A stretch of 64,000 nucleotides of DNA from an uncultured Desulfovibrio sp. (GTDB lineage Bacteria; Desulfobacterota; Desulfovibrionia; Desulfovibrionales; Desulfovibrionaceae): NCBI GenBank assembly GCA_913063155.1, contig CAJXYU010000008.1:62001-126000 (forward strand). Reading direction: 5' to 3'. Shown here piece after piece: positions 9,284 through 18,631 of the stretch (position 1 is its first letter; the number at the start of each line of letters is the position of its first letter). The notes below the pieces were generated by a model, which saw nothing but the letters and a program-made list of their open reading frames with translations, had not been told where the DNA came from and searched no databases. The translations under genes and the position numbers were made by a program.

Positions 9284-9310
9284 TAGCTTACACCACCTTA
9301 CCTAAAAGAA

Positions 9311-9344
9311 GATGCTCCCCTAGGGTATCCCCTGGGGGAGCATC
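9311..9344 (-). terminator. Hairpin between the CAU tRNA and the Nif3-like gene
   Basis: GATGCTCCCC and GGGGAGCATC form a 10-bp stem, followed on the minus strand by TTCTTTT. It is placed to end the tRNA transcript before the Nif3-like gene. The U-tract is broken by a C, so it may be leaky or only an RNA-processing signal. Confidence 0.55.
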
Positions 9345-9456
9345 ATTGCCTTCTTCTGATCTCTTGCCCGGTGCAAGAGCTTCAAGGGAAAAGAGCTTCA
9401 GACGTGTGGTTCTTCTCGCCAATTTTCCTCAATATCTCCTTCGCATGGGAGAAAAA

Positions 9457-9532
9457 TGGTGGGCCAACCAGGATTCGAACCTGGGACCAACCGGTTATGA
9501 GCCGGTGGCTCTGCCAACTGAGCTACTGGCCC
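9457..9532 (-). tRNA. tRNA with CAU anticodon, called tRNA-Met (elongator)
   Basis: The minus strand gives a 76-nt cloverleaf. The acceptor GGGCCAG pairs with TTGGCCC, followed by an encoded ACCA end. The D arm is AGCTC...GAGC, the anticodon stem ACCGG/CCGGT holds loop CTCATAA (anticodon CAU), and the T arm is CCAGG-TTCGAAT-CCTGG. The first pair is G-C, so it is not the initiator. A CAU tRNA could also be tRNA-Ile whose C is changed to lysidine; sequence by eye cannot settle which. Confidence 0.9.
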
Positions 9533-9568
9533 ACGCTTCGGAGCGAAGTTCTGTATGCAGAATCGTGC

Positions 9569-10060
9569 CTATTTGTCAAGTCCTGAACGTATCCTATTGA
9601 TGAGTGCGGTGGTGGAAAACCCTTCCAACAGGGGCAGACTGTGGACCTCGCCACCGTCTTCTTCCACAATGTCCCGGCCCACGATTCTGTCCAAGGACCA
9701 GTCTCCGCCCTTGACCAGCACCTGGGGCCGCACCGCGTCGATGAGTTCAAGGGGGGTATCCTCGTCAAATATGATAATGAAATCGATGCATTTCAGCGCA
9801 GCCAGCACAAATGCGCGGTGCTCCTGCCGGTTAACGGGCCTGTCCGCTCCCTTGCCCAGACGGCGCACCGAGTCGTCGCTGTTCAGCCCCAGCATGAGAC
9901 CGTGGCCCAGCGCCCGGGCCCGGGTCAACAGATCCACGTGCCCGGGGTGCAGGATGTCGTAGCAGCCGTTGGTGAACACCAGCCTGTAACCCTCGGGAAA
10001 GGATTTTTTGCGCTCCAGGAACTCTTCGATGGTCAGCAGTTTCTTATTTGCGGGCAGCAT
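9569..10060 (-). CDS. rfaE2: D-glycero-beta-D-manno-heptose 1-phosphate adenylyltransferase
   Basis: This 163-residue nucleotidyltransferase corresponds to the C-terminal half of HldE. It activates heptose-1-phosphate to ADP-heptose for the LPS inner core. The cytidylyltransferase-type motif is [17 protein letters not shown] near residue 30, followed by [20 protein letters not shown] and VLVKGGDW. An in-frame GTG 30 bases upstream overlaps the preceding gene; the ATG two bases after that gene's stop is preferred. It presumably needs a separate HldE1/RfaE1 kinase, which is not in the window. Confidence 0.92.
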   Translation of the reverse strand: MLPANKKLLTIEEFLERKKSFPEGYRLVFTNGCYDILHPGHVDLLTRARALGHGLMLGLNSDDSVRRLGKGADRPVNRQEHRAFVLAALKCIDFIIIFDEDTPLELIDAVRPQVLVKGGDWSLDRIVGRDIVEEDGGEVHSLPLLEGFSTTALINRIRSGLDK

Positions 10061-10062
10061 GG

Positions 10063-10830
10063 CTACATTTTCGGTTTCAAGTTTTCGCACGAGCGGAACA
10101 GCATCAGCTCCAGCCAGTCGTACGCGAATTCGAGGGTAGCCTCGTCATCTTCCATGACGGCCTTCCGACGTTCCCCGTCCACCTCGAAACGGTCGAACAC
10201 GCGCATGTTCTCGATCATACCCCGGAAATCGTCCAACTGATACAGGGCCAGCACCACCATCTGCACCATCTGGTCCGGCAGTTGCTTGCCGGTCTCCTTG
10301 AACCGGGCCAGCAGGTCCATGTAACGGTCGTTGAATCGCACATAGACTTCAAAGCCCTGATCCTTGAGCCACTCTTCGGAAGTCCACTCATCGGGTTCCT
10401 CAAATCCTCGGCAGTGAGGCTCCCGGACCACAAAGAACTGCTCCTCCACGCCGCCGTCGTCGTTCGGCCTGGTGGCCCGCCCCAAAGGATAGGTGCGGCA
10501 TGCCCCCGGACGGTCCGGGTAGACCGAGCAACCCTCTGTACGTACAAACGGGCAGCTGCGCTTGGCGTTGTCGGTCATGCGCAGGCGCATGACCGGAAAC
10601 CGGGTGTCCGGCATGACGCTGGTCTCGCAGTGCACATGCACGAAGTCGCGGCTGGCCATTTCCAAATGCCTGCGCAGGCGCAGCACGTCATAGGGGGTCA
10701 TGACCAGATTGAGATCGCCGCAACATTCATTGAAGCAGGAAATTCCGGGATAACATTTGAAACAATACGACTCGCCTTTCTTCAGTTCGGGCAGGCTGTC
10801 CAGAAATTCCTTGGTTTCGTCTTTACTCAT
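10063..10830 (-). CDS. YkgJ family cysteine-cluster protein
   Basis: This 255-residue protein has the zinc/iron chelatase-like cysteine pattern: [19 protein letters not shown] near the start, then [20 protein letters not shown] and HCRGFE. These match the YkgJ (CxxCC-type) family that probably binds a metal or Fe-S cluster. The C-terminal 100 residues are helical. The ATG at 10830 is chosen over a start 72 bases further up because the upstream part is non-conserved looking and overlaps a small ORF. It lies two bases from rfaE2. Confidence 0.85.
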   Translation of the reverse strand: MSKDETKEFLDSLPELKKGESYCFKCYPGISCFNECCGDLNLVMTPYDVLRLRRHLEMASRDFVHVHCETSVMPDTRFPVMRLRMTDNAKRSCPFVRTEGCSVYPDRPGACRTYPLGRATRPNDDGGVEEQFFVVREPHCRGFEEPDEWTSEEWLKDQGFEVYVRFNDRYMDLLARFKETGKQLPDQMVQMVVLALYQLDDFRGMIENMRVFDRFEVDGERRKAVMEDDEATLEFAYDWLELMLFRSCENLKPKM

Positions 10831-11020
10831 GTTCTCGCTCGTGGGCCTTGCAGACCGTTGAAAAACGACAATCCACTTCGTCAGCGTCAAAACACAGACC
10901 ACATGTGTCTACGCAATACACTGTGCACCCTGTTCTTTCCACTTCCTTGCGTCTCATACTTTTTAACCGGTCCGCGGAATTTAATTTTTCAACAGTCGGA
11001 TCAATATTACAATTTATCAT
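10823..11020 (-). CDS. Possible small cysteine-rich protein
   Basis: A 65-codon ORF fills the gap between the GT2 glycosyltransferase and the YkgJ gene and overlaps the YkgJ ATG by eight bases, as in translational coupling. The product has five cysteines in its second half (GCTVYCVDTCGLCFD and later TVC), a clustered spacing that could bind a metal. Its first 20 codons are AT-rich, so the ATG at 10957 (MRRKEVER) may be the true start. I do not recognise a family, and no strong ribosome site is present. Confidence 0.4.
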   Translation of the reverse strand: MINCNIDPTVEKLNSADRLKSMRRKEVERTGCTVYCVDTCGLCFDADEVDCRFSTVCKAHEREHE

Positions 11021-11065
11021 ATCCGAATCCGAGAGCCCTATATCTTCCAGGTCCTGTTGGCAAGA

Positions 11066-12727
11066 TCAGCAGGTACAGCCCAGCCGCTTCTCCACCTCGC
11101 TCATCTTGCGGCGCAGATCCGCGTCCAGCAGGCGTTGTTCGTCCCCCGCGGCCCGGATGACGTCCGTACGGGCGTGCATGGTCTGCATCTTGTACCGATT
11201 GGCCAGGGCGTTGCCTTCGCTTGCGGCCGAAGTGCGGCTGGCCACGCCGGTACGTTTCTTGTGCCGCACGGCCAAATGTCCGGTGTAGACCGCGAACCTG
11301 CCGGCCTCAGCCAAGCGCAGGTCGTGCTCGTAGTCGTCGTATTGGGACGGAGAAAGCTGCAGGGCGAAATCTCCGGACTCCAGAAGCACTTCAGTGCGAA
11401 ACACATGGCAGCAGCCGGTCACCGAGGTGCAGGGGCGCACGCAGTCCAACAGACCTGTGTCCAAGGTCTGCAGGTGCAGATCGGAAAGTTTGAACGGATT
11501 GGGCGTGTAACTGTTCAGAGAGCCGCCCTTGTGGTCGGCGTCCACCTGCAGGTGACCGTCGGCGTGCTGCACCAGCAGCGGATTGACATGGTCCACCACC
11601 TTGCAGCCCCAGACACCCGCGTCCGGATACAGCCTGACGGCGGCGCCCAACCGGCCCAGCCAATCTCCGGGCAGAGAGACGTCGTCGTCCAGGTAGACCA
11701 CGTAGTCGCAGGCCGCCACTTCAGGCAAGTGCAGCAACCAGTTGCGGGCCACCGGCGCCCCCACGTTCACAGGCAAAGCCGTTACGGCCAAACGCCTGCC
11801 GAAACGCTGCTCCCAGAACTCCAGCACCTCGGCGGTTTGGTCCGTGGACCCGTTGTCGAGCACGAAAATCCTGGCTTCGTCCAGGTCCGAGGCATGCAGA
11901 GACTCCAGAGTGGCATCCAGTTCCGCGCCCTTGTTCCAGGAATAAAGCAGAATACCCACGCTGCCGGGAACCGGAGTCCTCTCCAGATCAACCCCGGCCA
12001 ACAGGTCATGGACCCGCAGCAACAGGCTGGTGTTCCAGGGAGCCCTCTCCAGGACATCCAGAAACAACAGGGCCGCGGCATCGCGTTCCCCACCCTGCGC
12101 CAGACAAAGCCCGGAGGCCAACTCTGCGTAGGATACACCGAAGGCGCCGCCGGTCATTTCCGTGAGCCGGGCCGCAGTGTAGCATTCATGACGCAACCTG
12201 CCGAACAGGCCCCGGATGTTGTTGAAAATCGGTTCGGTCCCCGCCGGCTCGTCCATGTCCAGCCGGGAGGCGGCCCAGTCCAGGTCGCCCGAAACCATGC
12301 CCATGAATAACGCCTGCTCGCGCCAGAACAGATTGCCCGGCGCATCGGCGATGCTCATATCGATGAATTCCTTGATCTTGATGAAATCCCGCCGAGTACG
12401 CAGAGAGTCGTAATAGCCAAGATCGTCCGGTCTGCGCCAGTTCGCGACAAGGGCCTGAAGTGCGTCCAAAGTGGGTTGCGGCAAAACCGACCGTACCTGC
12501 TCCAATCCGAGCAGTTCCTGGGCCATGGCCCCATCCAGGGAATTTTCGCCGAAAGCCGTCTGAAGCAGGTCCGCGGCCATGGTCCGCAGGGACTCGCCCC
12601 CGGAGCGCAGGCACCATCCGGCCATGTCCAGCAAGTGCAGCTTGCCGGTGCACCCCAGGCGCAGCTTGCACCGAAGCTCTTCGGGCAGGGTGTCCCAGAA
12701 CGAGGTCAGGGGGCCGGCTTCAGCCAT
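11066..12727 (-). CDS. GT2 family glycosyltransferase with helical N-terminal domain
   Basis: This 553-residue protein has a 250-residue alpha-helical N-terminal part, then a GT-A glycosyltransferase 2 domain (about 255-480). The GT2 domain shows VGILLYSWNKG, the nucleotide-binding VLDNGSTDQTAEVLEF, NVGAPVARNWLL and the metal-binding DXD as YLDDDVSLPGDW, then an acceptor region with DYEHDLRL. It ends in a basic helix and CTC. The ATG abuts the stop of the upstream deacetylase-glycosyltransferase gene. The pair probably builds or modifies a surface glycan; the sugar is unknown. Confidence 0.88.
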   Translation of the reverse strand: MAEAGPLTSFWDTLPEELRCKLRLGCTGKLHLLDMAGWCLRSGGESLRTMAADLLQTAFGENSLDGAMAQELLGLEQVRSVLPQPTLDALQALVANWRRPDDLGYYDSLRTRRDFIKIKEFIDMSIADAPGNLFWREQALFMGMVSGDLDWAASRLDMDEPAGTEPIFNNIRGLFGRLRHECYTAARLTEMTGGAFGVSYAELASGLCLAQGGERDAAALLFLDVLERAPWNTSLLLRVHDLLAGVDLERTPVPGSVGILLYSWNKGAELDATLESLHASDLDEARIFVLDNGSTDQTAEVLEFWEQRFGRRLAVTALPVNVGAPVARNWLLHLPEVAACDYVVYLDDDVSLPGDWLGRLGAAVRLYPDAGVWGCKVVDHVNPLLVQHADGHLQVDADHKGGSLNSYTPNPFKLSDLHLQTLDTGLLDCVRPCTSVTGCCHVFRTEVLLESGDFALQLSPSQYDDYEHDLRLAEAGRFAVYTGHLAVRHKKRTGVASRTSAASEGNALANRYKMQTMHARTDVIRAAGDEQRLLDADLRRKMSEVEKRLGCTC

Positions 12728-14794
12728 CTAATCCAACTCCTCGATAGGCAGGTCCTGAACAATGCGCTCGCCCAGATAGACACGCATTAGATTCATGCCC
12801 TTGTTGTGAAGGGTCAGTAGGGAGCGCACCACCTTGCGGTTGATACCGCCCATTTCTCTGCGCAACTCGTAATCCTGGGCCAACTGATGCATACGCTTCG
12901 CCAAACACTCGGCGTTTTCGATCTCGCACAGAAACCCATTGACCCCGTCGCGAACGAGTTCAGGGATACCACCAGCTTGGGTACTGATCACGGGAAGTCC
13001 CCTGTCGAACGCCTCCAAAATAGTGTTGGGGAGGCTTTCCATGCGGGAAGTGACCACCAACATATCCGATGTTTTGATGAACTCAAGCACCTCGGCATGA
13101 GAACACCGACCCGGTGAATTTATCCGTTCCCGAACTTCCGGCAGCCCTTTAACCAAATATCTTTTGGTGGGCCCCGGCTTCAAGCCCACAGCGAGGAACT
13201 CCGTATCACGAAGATCGGCCAGTTTGCCGTAATGATTGCAGGCCTCCACAAACACGTCGAACCCCTTAATCTTCGCCTCATTCCCGATATACAAAAAACG
13301 GGTCGTTCGTTTCTTATACGGCTGAGAGTTGTCCGTGCCCGGCCTGGCAAAAGCGTTGTAGACCACGTTGAGCTGTTTACGCCGTACGCCGACTCGGGCC
13401 AGCACATCGGCGCACACCTTGGAATTGCATATCACCCCGTTGGACAGGGACGCCCACAAACAAAACAGGGCATTGGGTTTAGAAATCACGCCGCGGTTGA
13501 TGTAATGTTTGAAACGCCCGCCAAAAACACGGGCCAGCACGCCCATCTTGTACGCTCTATTGTGAAAAGAGTGGACCACGTCAATGTCATGTTCCTCCAC
13601 GAGACTTTTCAGGAACCGGGCGCTTTTCAACGGATTCTTGAATTTGTCGAAGGTAATCACATTGATTCCACCGGTGTCCCTGACCACTCTCCCAAGAGGG
13701 GACTTTGATGTGACAAGGACGTGCACCCGCACCCCCATATCCCGCATTGCGATGGCATTGTTGACCATTTGTCTGGCTCCGCCCGATATCTTCGACGAGT
13801 CCGTGGCGAAAAGAACGGATTCCACTTCCGGCCGCTTGCGGTGGAGTTTGAAAAAAAAGCGGGAAGTCGTTTCATTACCGTACATACGCAGACGACTCTG
13901 AATCCATTTGCCGTCCTTGCGGGCCCCCACACCGAGGCGATTCAGGTGATAGGGATTGGTGCCCTTGGTGTTCGCCCAGCGTTCCAGGGTAAAGGCCCCG
14001 GCATAGCCTGCCTTGCGAAGCTCTTCCTCGGCCAGAGCGTCGAACTGGCCCCACGGCCAGCAGAAAAGCTGCTCGCTGTAACGGTTCAGGTCGCGCATGC
14101 GCTCGATGCTGCGGGAAAAATCCTTGCGGCAGAACTCCCTTCGTTGGGCCCGGGACCTGATTCTGAACCGGGGGTCTTCTCCGCCGTTCATTTCCGGCCA
14201 GAATCCGTTGTATGCGTAGGCACTGCCCACACGAAACATGGGCCATCCCTCTTTCATGGCCGGGTAGATGCAGGAGGCTGCCCAATGGGCTTTGGGGCTG
14301 CCCACCGGTTTTTCAGGAACCAAGTTCACAAAACAGCCCTGATGCCGTGCGCCATGGGAATGGACTTCCATGCCCTTGGAAACCATGGCCCGGATCTCGG
14401 ACTCATTGATGAACTGATCGCAATCCCTGTCGAAATGGGCGGCCCGGAAAGCATCCGGCATGGGCTGCATTTCCGGGGCGGTATCCAGGGTACGAACCTT
14501 ACCAGTTCTGGTGAAGTCGGTCAGGGCAAAAAAAATCCCGGTCATACCCCGCTTTTCCAGTTCGGGCACGGCGTAAAGCCAGTTGCTCAAGTGGCCGTCG
14601 TCAAAGGTCAGCACCACGGACTTGCCGTCGATACGCCGCTCGCCGCGGGTGACGGCCAGCAATTCCCTGGCGGTGATGGTGCGGTATCCGGCGTCCAACA
14701 TGGCGTCCAGATGCTCACAAAATTGTTCGGGGGTATGCCCGCCAACGTGGCTGACGGCATGGTAGCAGAATACAGGAACACTCCTGCGAAACAT
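12728..14794 (-). CDS. Polysaccharide deacetylase fused to GT4 glycosyltransferase
   Basis: This 688-residue protein joins two enzymes. Residues 1-300 are a NodB-type carbohydrate esterase: CYHAVSHVGGHTPEQF, VLTFDDGHLSN (catalytic Asp pair) and the metal-site segment EVHSHGARHQG. Residues about 315-680 are a GT-B glycosyltransferase of the GT4 type: SGGARQMVNNAIAM near its start, then LYIGNEAKIKGFDV, and the donor site SRMESLPNTILEAFDRGLPVISTQAGGIPELV. It probably both trims and extends an envelope polysaccharide. The next gene (GT2) starts directly after its stop. Such fusions are uncommon. Confidence 0.9.
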   Translation of the reverse strand: MFRRSVPVFCYHAVSHVGGHTPEQFCEHLDAMLDAGYRTITARELLAVTRGERRIDGKSVVLTFDDGHLSNWLYAVPELEKRGMTGIFFALTDFTRTGKVRTLDTAPEMQPMPDAFRAAHFDRDCDQFINESEIRAMVSKGMEVHSHGARHQGCFVNLVPEKPVGSPKAHWAASCIYPAMKEGWPMFRVGSAYAYNGFWPEMNGGEDPRFRIRSRAQRREFCRKDFSRSIERMRDLNRYSEQLFCWPWGQFDALAEEELRKAGYAGAFTLERWANTKGTNPYHLNRLGVGARKDGKWIQSRLRMYGNETTSRFFFKLHRKRPEVESVLFATDSSKISGGARQMVNNAIAMRDMGVRVHVLVTSKSPLGRVVRDTGGINVITFDKFKNPLKSARFLKSLVEEHDIDVVHSFHNRAYKMGVLARVFGGRFKHYINRGVISKPNALFCLWASLSNGVICNSKVCADVLARVGVRRKQLNVVYNAFARPGTDNSQPYKKRTTRFLYIGNEAKIKGFDVFVEACNHYGKLADLRDTEFLAVGLKPGPTKRYLVKGLPEVRERINSPGRCSHAEVLEFIKTSDMLVVTSRMESLPNTILEAFDRGLPVISTQAGGIPELVRDGVNGFLCEIENAECLAKRMHQLAQDYELRREMGGINRKVVRSLLTLHNKGMNLMRVYLGERIVQDLPIEELD

Positions 14795-14967
14795 GATATA
14801 TCTCTCTTTAACCGCCGGTATGAGCGGATTTTACGTCGATTATCCCTGCCGGAAGCAGGGTCCTGTAGTGGTATCAGATGGCCGATGTTCGGGCAAGGCG
14901 GACGCATTCAGGCTGACCACGCTAAAATTATTGAAATATATTCCGCTTATGGATAATAGAACAGATC

Positions 14968-16398
14968 ATGTCGGACAGAACGATTCTTTTCATTGCCGAA
15001 CCGCAATCGGTTACGGGCATCTTCCCGACGCTCAAGGAAGCAGGAGTGCAGGCGGGGCTCGCCGACAATCTGAACGGTGCGCTCGGTTTCATCAAGAAAT
15101 CGCACCCGCTGCTCATCTTCTCGCGCCCGGACCTGCAAGGTTTCGACGCCCAGGCCTTGCTGGAGCAGGCCCGACAGGACGACTCCTTCCCGCCGGTGAT
15201 CATCTTTTCCAAAACCGGATCCGCCGAAGAGGCGCAGAAATTCCTGGAACTGGGCGCACGCGACTACTGGCTTGAACCACTCATGTGGGAGAAGATCAAG
15301 CTGGTCCTGCCCGACAAGGCAACGGAACCCGCTCCGGCCCCGGAGCCCGAACCCACACCCCGCCCCGCCCCATCCGCTGCCCCGGCAGGCACAGCCGGAA
15401 AATTTCAGATCATCGGCAAACATCCGGCAGTGCTGCGAGTCCTGGCCCTGGCCAAAAAAGTGGCCCGATCCAAGGCCACGGTGCTCATTGCCGGCGAATC
15501 GGGCACGGGTAAGGAAATGTTCGCCCGTTATCTGCACCACAACAGCAACCGCGTGGACGCACCGTTCGTGGCCATCAACTGCGCGGCCCTGCCCGAGCAT
15601 CTGCTGGAGTCCGAATTGTTCGGCCATGAAAAGGGCGCGTTCACCGGAGCCATCAACCGCAAGCTCGGCAAATTCGAGCTGGCGGACGGCGGCACCATCC
15701 TGCTGGACGAAATCACTGAGATGGACCTGGGGCTGCAGGCCAAACTCCTGCGCGTGCTCCAGGAGTCCGAGTTCGACCGCGTGGGCGGCGTGGAAACGGT
15801 CAAGGTGGACGTGCGAGTCATCGCAACCACCAACCGGGCTATCGAGGAAACCGTCAAGGAAGGCAAATTCCGCCAGGACCTCTACTATCGCCTGAACGTC
15901 ATCCCCCTGAAGCTCCCGGCCCTCAAGGAGCGGGGCGGGGACGTCATCAATCTGGCGGAATTCTTCGTGAACAAGTATTGCGCGGCCTACGGCCTGAGCC
16001 ATATGGCCTTCACCGAAGACGCCAAATCCTGGCTCACGGGCTACGACTGGCCAGGAAACGTGCGCGAGCTGCAAAATCTCATGGAGCGTGCCGTACTTCT
16101 GGCCGGGGACGGCCCCATTCAACGCAATCACTTCCTCATGGAGGAGGACGCGTGGGAGCCGGACGACATGAGTGCCATCGAAGAAGCCCAGGAAATCCTT
16201 TCCGAGGCGGCGCCTCCTTCCTCTCTGGACGAGGCCCTTTCGGTCATCCCCTTGCAGGAAATGGAAAAGAAGCTCATCCTCAAGAGCCTGGACGAGACCG
16301 CGGGCAACCGCACCCGGGCCGCGGACCTGCTCGGCATCTCCGTCCGCACGCTGCGCAACAAGCTCAACGAGTACAAGAAACAGGGCATCGAAGTTTAG
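14968..16398 (+). CDS. Sigma-54 dependent activator with degenerate receiver domain
   Basis: This 476-residue NtrC-like protein has a receiver-like domain (1-115), a Pro/Ala linker, an AAA+ domain with Walker A GESGTGKE (176-183), sigma-54 contact GAFTGA (223-228) and Walker B GGTILLDEI (241-249), and a Fis-type helix-turn-helix at the C-terminus (AADLLGISVRTLRNKL). The receiver lacks the acidic pair after strand 1 (IAEP), and the phosphorylation Asp is replaced (IFSRPDLQG), so it cannot be phosphorylated normally. Similar phosphorylation-independent activators control flagellar or biofilm genes. Its targets here are unknown. Confidence 0.94.
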   Translation: MSDRTILFIAEPQSVTGIFPTLKEAGVQAGLADNLNGALGFIKKSHPLLIFSRPDLQGFDAQALLEQARQDDSFPPVIIFSKTGSAEEAQKFLELGARDYWLEPLMWEKIKLVLPDKATEPAPAPEPEPTPRPAPSAAPAGTAGKFQIIGKHPAVLRVLALAKKVARSKATVLIAGESGTGKEMFARYLHHNSNRVDAPFVAINCAALPEHLLESELFGHEKGAFTGAINRKLGKFELADGGTILLDEITEMDLGLQAKLLRVLQESEFDRVGGVETVKVDVRVIATTNRAIEETVKEGKFRQDLYYRLNVIPLKLPALKERGGDVINLAEFFVNKYCAAYGLSHMAFTEDAKSWLTGYDWPGNVRELQNLMERAVLLAGDGPIQRNHFLMEEDAWEPDDMSAIEEAQEILSEAAPPSSLDEALSVIPLQEMEKKLILKSLDETAGNRTRAADLLGISVRTLRNKLNEYKKQGIEV

Positions 16399-16420
16399 CC
16401 CTGTTCCCAAAGGATACCCC

Positions 16421-17236
16421 GTGTTTTTCGACATCCTCAAGGAGACCGGCCTGACCTGCGCCCATCGCGGAGCGCGTTCCCTTGCCCCCGAAAACACGCT
16501 GCTCGCCGCACAAAAGGCCGTGGAATGCAAGGCGCATTTCTGGGAGCTGGACGTGCAGATGATTGCGGACAACCAGTTGGTGGTCTTTCACGACGACACC
16601 CTGAAACGCACCACGGACATCGAGTCCAGGCCGGAGTTCGAAGACCGCAGGGACGTGCACGATTTCACCTTGGAAGAACTGCGTTCCCTGGATGCGGGCT
16701 CCCACTTCCTGACGACCGACCCTTACGGAACCGTGAAATCAGGCGAAGTGCCGGAGGCGGAGCATGAAGTCATCCGCGCGCAGCGCATACCCACCCTACG
16801 CGAGGCCCTGGAATTCACGGTGCGCCAAAAACTGCCCATGAACCTGGAAATCAAGGATCAGACCGGATACGCAAGCGACAAAACAATTGTCCGGGCCGTG
16901 CTTGAGGTCATCCGTGAGACGGGAGCCGAGGAACTCATCCTGTTTTCCTCGTTCAACCACGACTACATGATCCAGTCCAAAACACTGGCTCCGCACATCC
17001 CCACGGCGGCGCTCCAGGAAGAAACGCATCCGGAAAACCTGGTGGAATACCTGCATTCCCTGGGTGTGTCCGCCTACCATCCGGACCACCGCATCACTTC
17101 GCCGGCACTCGTTCGCGAACTGAAGGCGGCCAAGCTGCATACCAATCTCTGGACCGTCAACGACATGGACACGGCCAAGGAATTCATCCGGGCCGGAGCC
17201 AAGGCCATCATCACGGATTTCCCCCAGCGACTGTAG
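16421..17236 (+). CDS. Glycerophosphodiester phosphodiesterase
   Basis: This 271-residue TIM-barrel enzyme cleaves glycerophosphodiesters to glycerol-3-phosphate and an alcohol. Key residues seen are His15 in AHRGARSLAPENT, the metal pair in WELDVQ (Glu42, Asp44) and His57 in FHDDTLKRTTD; the C-terminal NLWTVND and GAKAIITDFP motifs are complete. The start is GTG at 16421, preceded by AAAGGA at a good distance; the longer upstream frame runs inside the activator gene and is not real. No signal peptide, so it acts in the cytoplasm. Confidence 0.92.
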   Translation: MFFDILKETGLTCAHRGARSLAPENTLLAAQKAVECKAHFWELDVQMIADNQLVVFHDDTLKRTTDIESRPEFEDRRDVHDFTLEELRSLDAGSHFLTTDPYGTVKSGEVPEAEHEVIRAQRIPTLREALEFTVRQKLPMNLEIKDQTGYASDKTIVRAVLEVIRETGAEELILFSSFNHDYMIQSKTLAPHIPTAALQEETHPENLVEYLHSLGVSAYHPDHRITSPALVRELKAAKLHTNLWTVNDMDTAKEFIRAGAKAIITDFPQRL

Positions 17237-17269
17237 CCGTTTCCCTCATTTTTCTGCTACCGTGGAATC

Positions 17270-18631
17270 ATGATCCCAAGCAGAACCCGACAGATCAAAA
17301 GCGGTCCGCAACACTCCGGGCCGGTGGTGTACTGGATGCACCGGGAACACCGTGCCCAGGACAACTTCGCCCTGCTCTTCGCCCAGCAACAGGCCCTGCT
17401 GCGCAAGCAGCCGCTCTGCGTGACCTATGCCCTTGCTCCGGCCTTTCTGGAGGCCAGACACAGACAGTTCTCCTTCCTGAGCGCGGGCCTGCGCGAGACA
17501 GCCGTGGAGTTGGAAGGACTGGGCATTCCCTTCCTGCTGCGCATGGGCCTCCCCGCCGAAGAAATTCCCGCCTTGGTGCGGGAGCTGGGCGCCTCGATCC
17601 TGGTGACGGATTTCGACGTGTTGCGGCTCAAGCGCCAATGGATGGTCGAGGTCTGCCGCAGCCTGAACATGGATGTTTTCGAGGCCGACAGCCGCAACAT
17701 CGTTCCCTGCTGGCTGGCGTCCCCCAAAAAGGAATACGCGGCGCGCACCATCCGGCCCAAGCTGCACGGGTTGTTGCCCGAATATCTCGTGGAGCCGCCC
17801 GTCCTGGCCCCGCATCCCATTCCATTGACCGAACGGCCAGCCTCGGCGAACTGGGACACTGTCTACCGGTTCGTGGCCTCACGGCCGGGTCCGAAGCCCA
17901 CCAGATTCGCCCCCGGCTCCAAGGCAGCCTCCATAGCTCTGGCCGCATTCCTCCGCACCCGCCTGAACCGCTACGGAAAAGGCCGCAACGTGCCCACCGA
18001 CCCGGTCATCTCTCGTCTGTCGCCCTACCTGCACTTCGGACAAATATCCGCCCTGCGCATCGCCCTGACGGTACTGGATGCAAACGCGGACAGAGACTCC
18101 AAGGACAGCTACCTGGAGGAACTCATCATCCGCCGTGAACTTTCAGACAACTTCTGCCATTACGAGCCGGACTACGACAACACCGACAGCTTTGCGGACT
18201 GGGCCGCCGCCACCCTGTCCAAGCACGCAAAGGACCCCAGGCCCCACCTCTATTCGGACGAACAACTGGAACAGGGCCTGACCCATGACCCGCTCTGGAA
18301 TGCGGCCCAGATGGAAATGGTCAACACCGGGCACATGCACGGGTACATGCGCATGTACTGGGCCAAGAAAATTCTGGAATGGACGGAATCGCCGGAGCGG
18401 GCCATGCGCACCTGCATCGAACTCAACGACCGCTACCAGCTCGACGGCAGGGATTCCAACGGCTACACGGGCATCGCCTGGTCCATAGGAGGGGTGCATG
18501 ACCGAGCCTGGCAGGAGCGCCCCGTGTTCGGAAAAATCCGCTCCATGACTTACAATGGTGCGAAATCCAAGTTCAAGATCCAGGAATACATCGACGCCCA
18601 ACTAGGCAACAGCCGGAAGTCGCTACCTTGA
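17270..18631 (+). CDS. phr: Deoxyribodipyrimidine photolyase, class II
   Basis: This 453-residue flavoprotein repairs cyclobutane pyrimidine dimers using light. The N-terminal part has the class II pattern VVYWMHREHRAQDNFAL; the FAD-binding C-terminal part has LSPYLHFGQIS, then GRDSNGYTGIAWSIGGVHD and RPVFGKIRSMTYNG, a hallmark of class II enzymes. Length is normal. The gene overlaps the convergent receiver/TPR gene by nine bases at its 3' end. It points to an organism at least sometimes exposed to light. Confidence 0.95.
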   Translation: MIPSRTRQIKSGPQHSGPVVYWMHREHRAQDNFALLFAQQQALLRKQPLCVTYALAPAFLEARHRQFSFLSAGLRETAVELEGLGIPFLLRMGLPAEEIPALVRELGASILVTDFDVLRLKRQWMVEVCRSLNMDVFEADSRNIVPCWLASPKKEYAARTIRPKLHGLLPEYLVEPPVLAPHPIPLTERPASANWDTVYRFVASRPGPKPTRFAPGSKAASIALAAFLRTRLNRYGKGRNVPTDPVISRLSPYLHFGQISALRIALTVLDANADRDSKDSYLEELIIRRELSDNFCHYEPDYDNTDSFADWAAATLSKHAKDPRPHLYSDEQLEQGLTHDPLWNAAQMEMVNTGHMHGYMRMYWAKKILEWTESPERAMRTCIELNDRYQLDGRDSNGYTGIAWSIGGVHDRAWQERPVFGKIRSMTYNGAKSKFKIQEYIDAQLGNSRKSLP

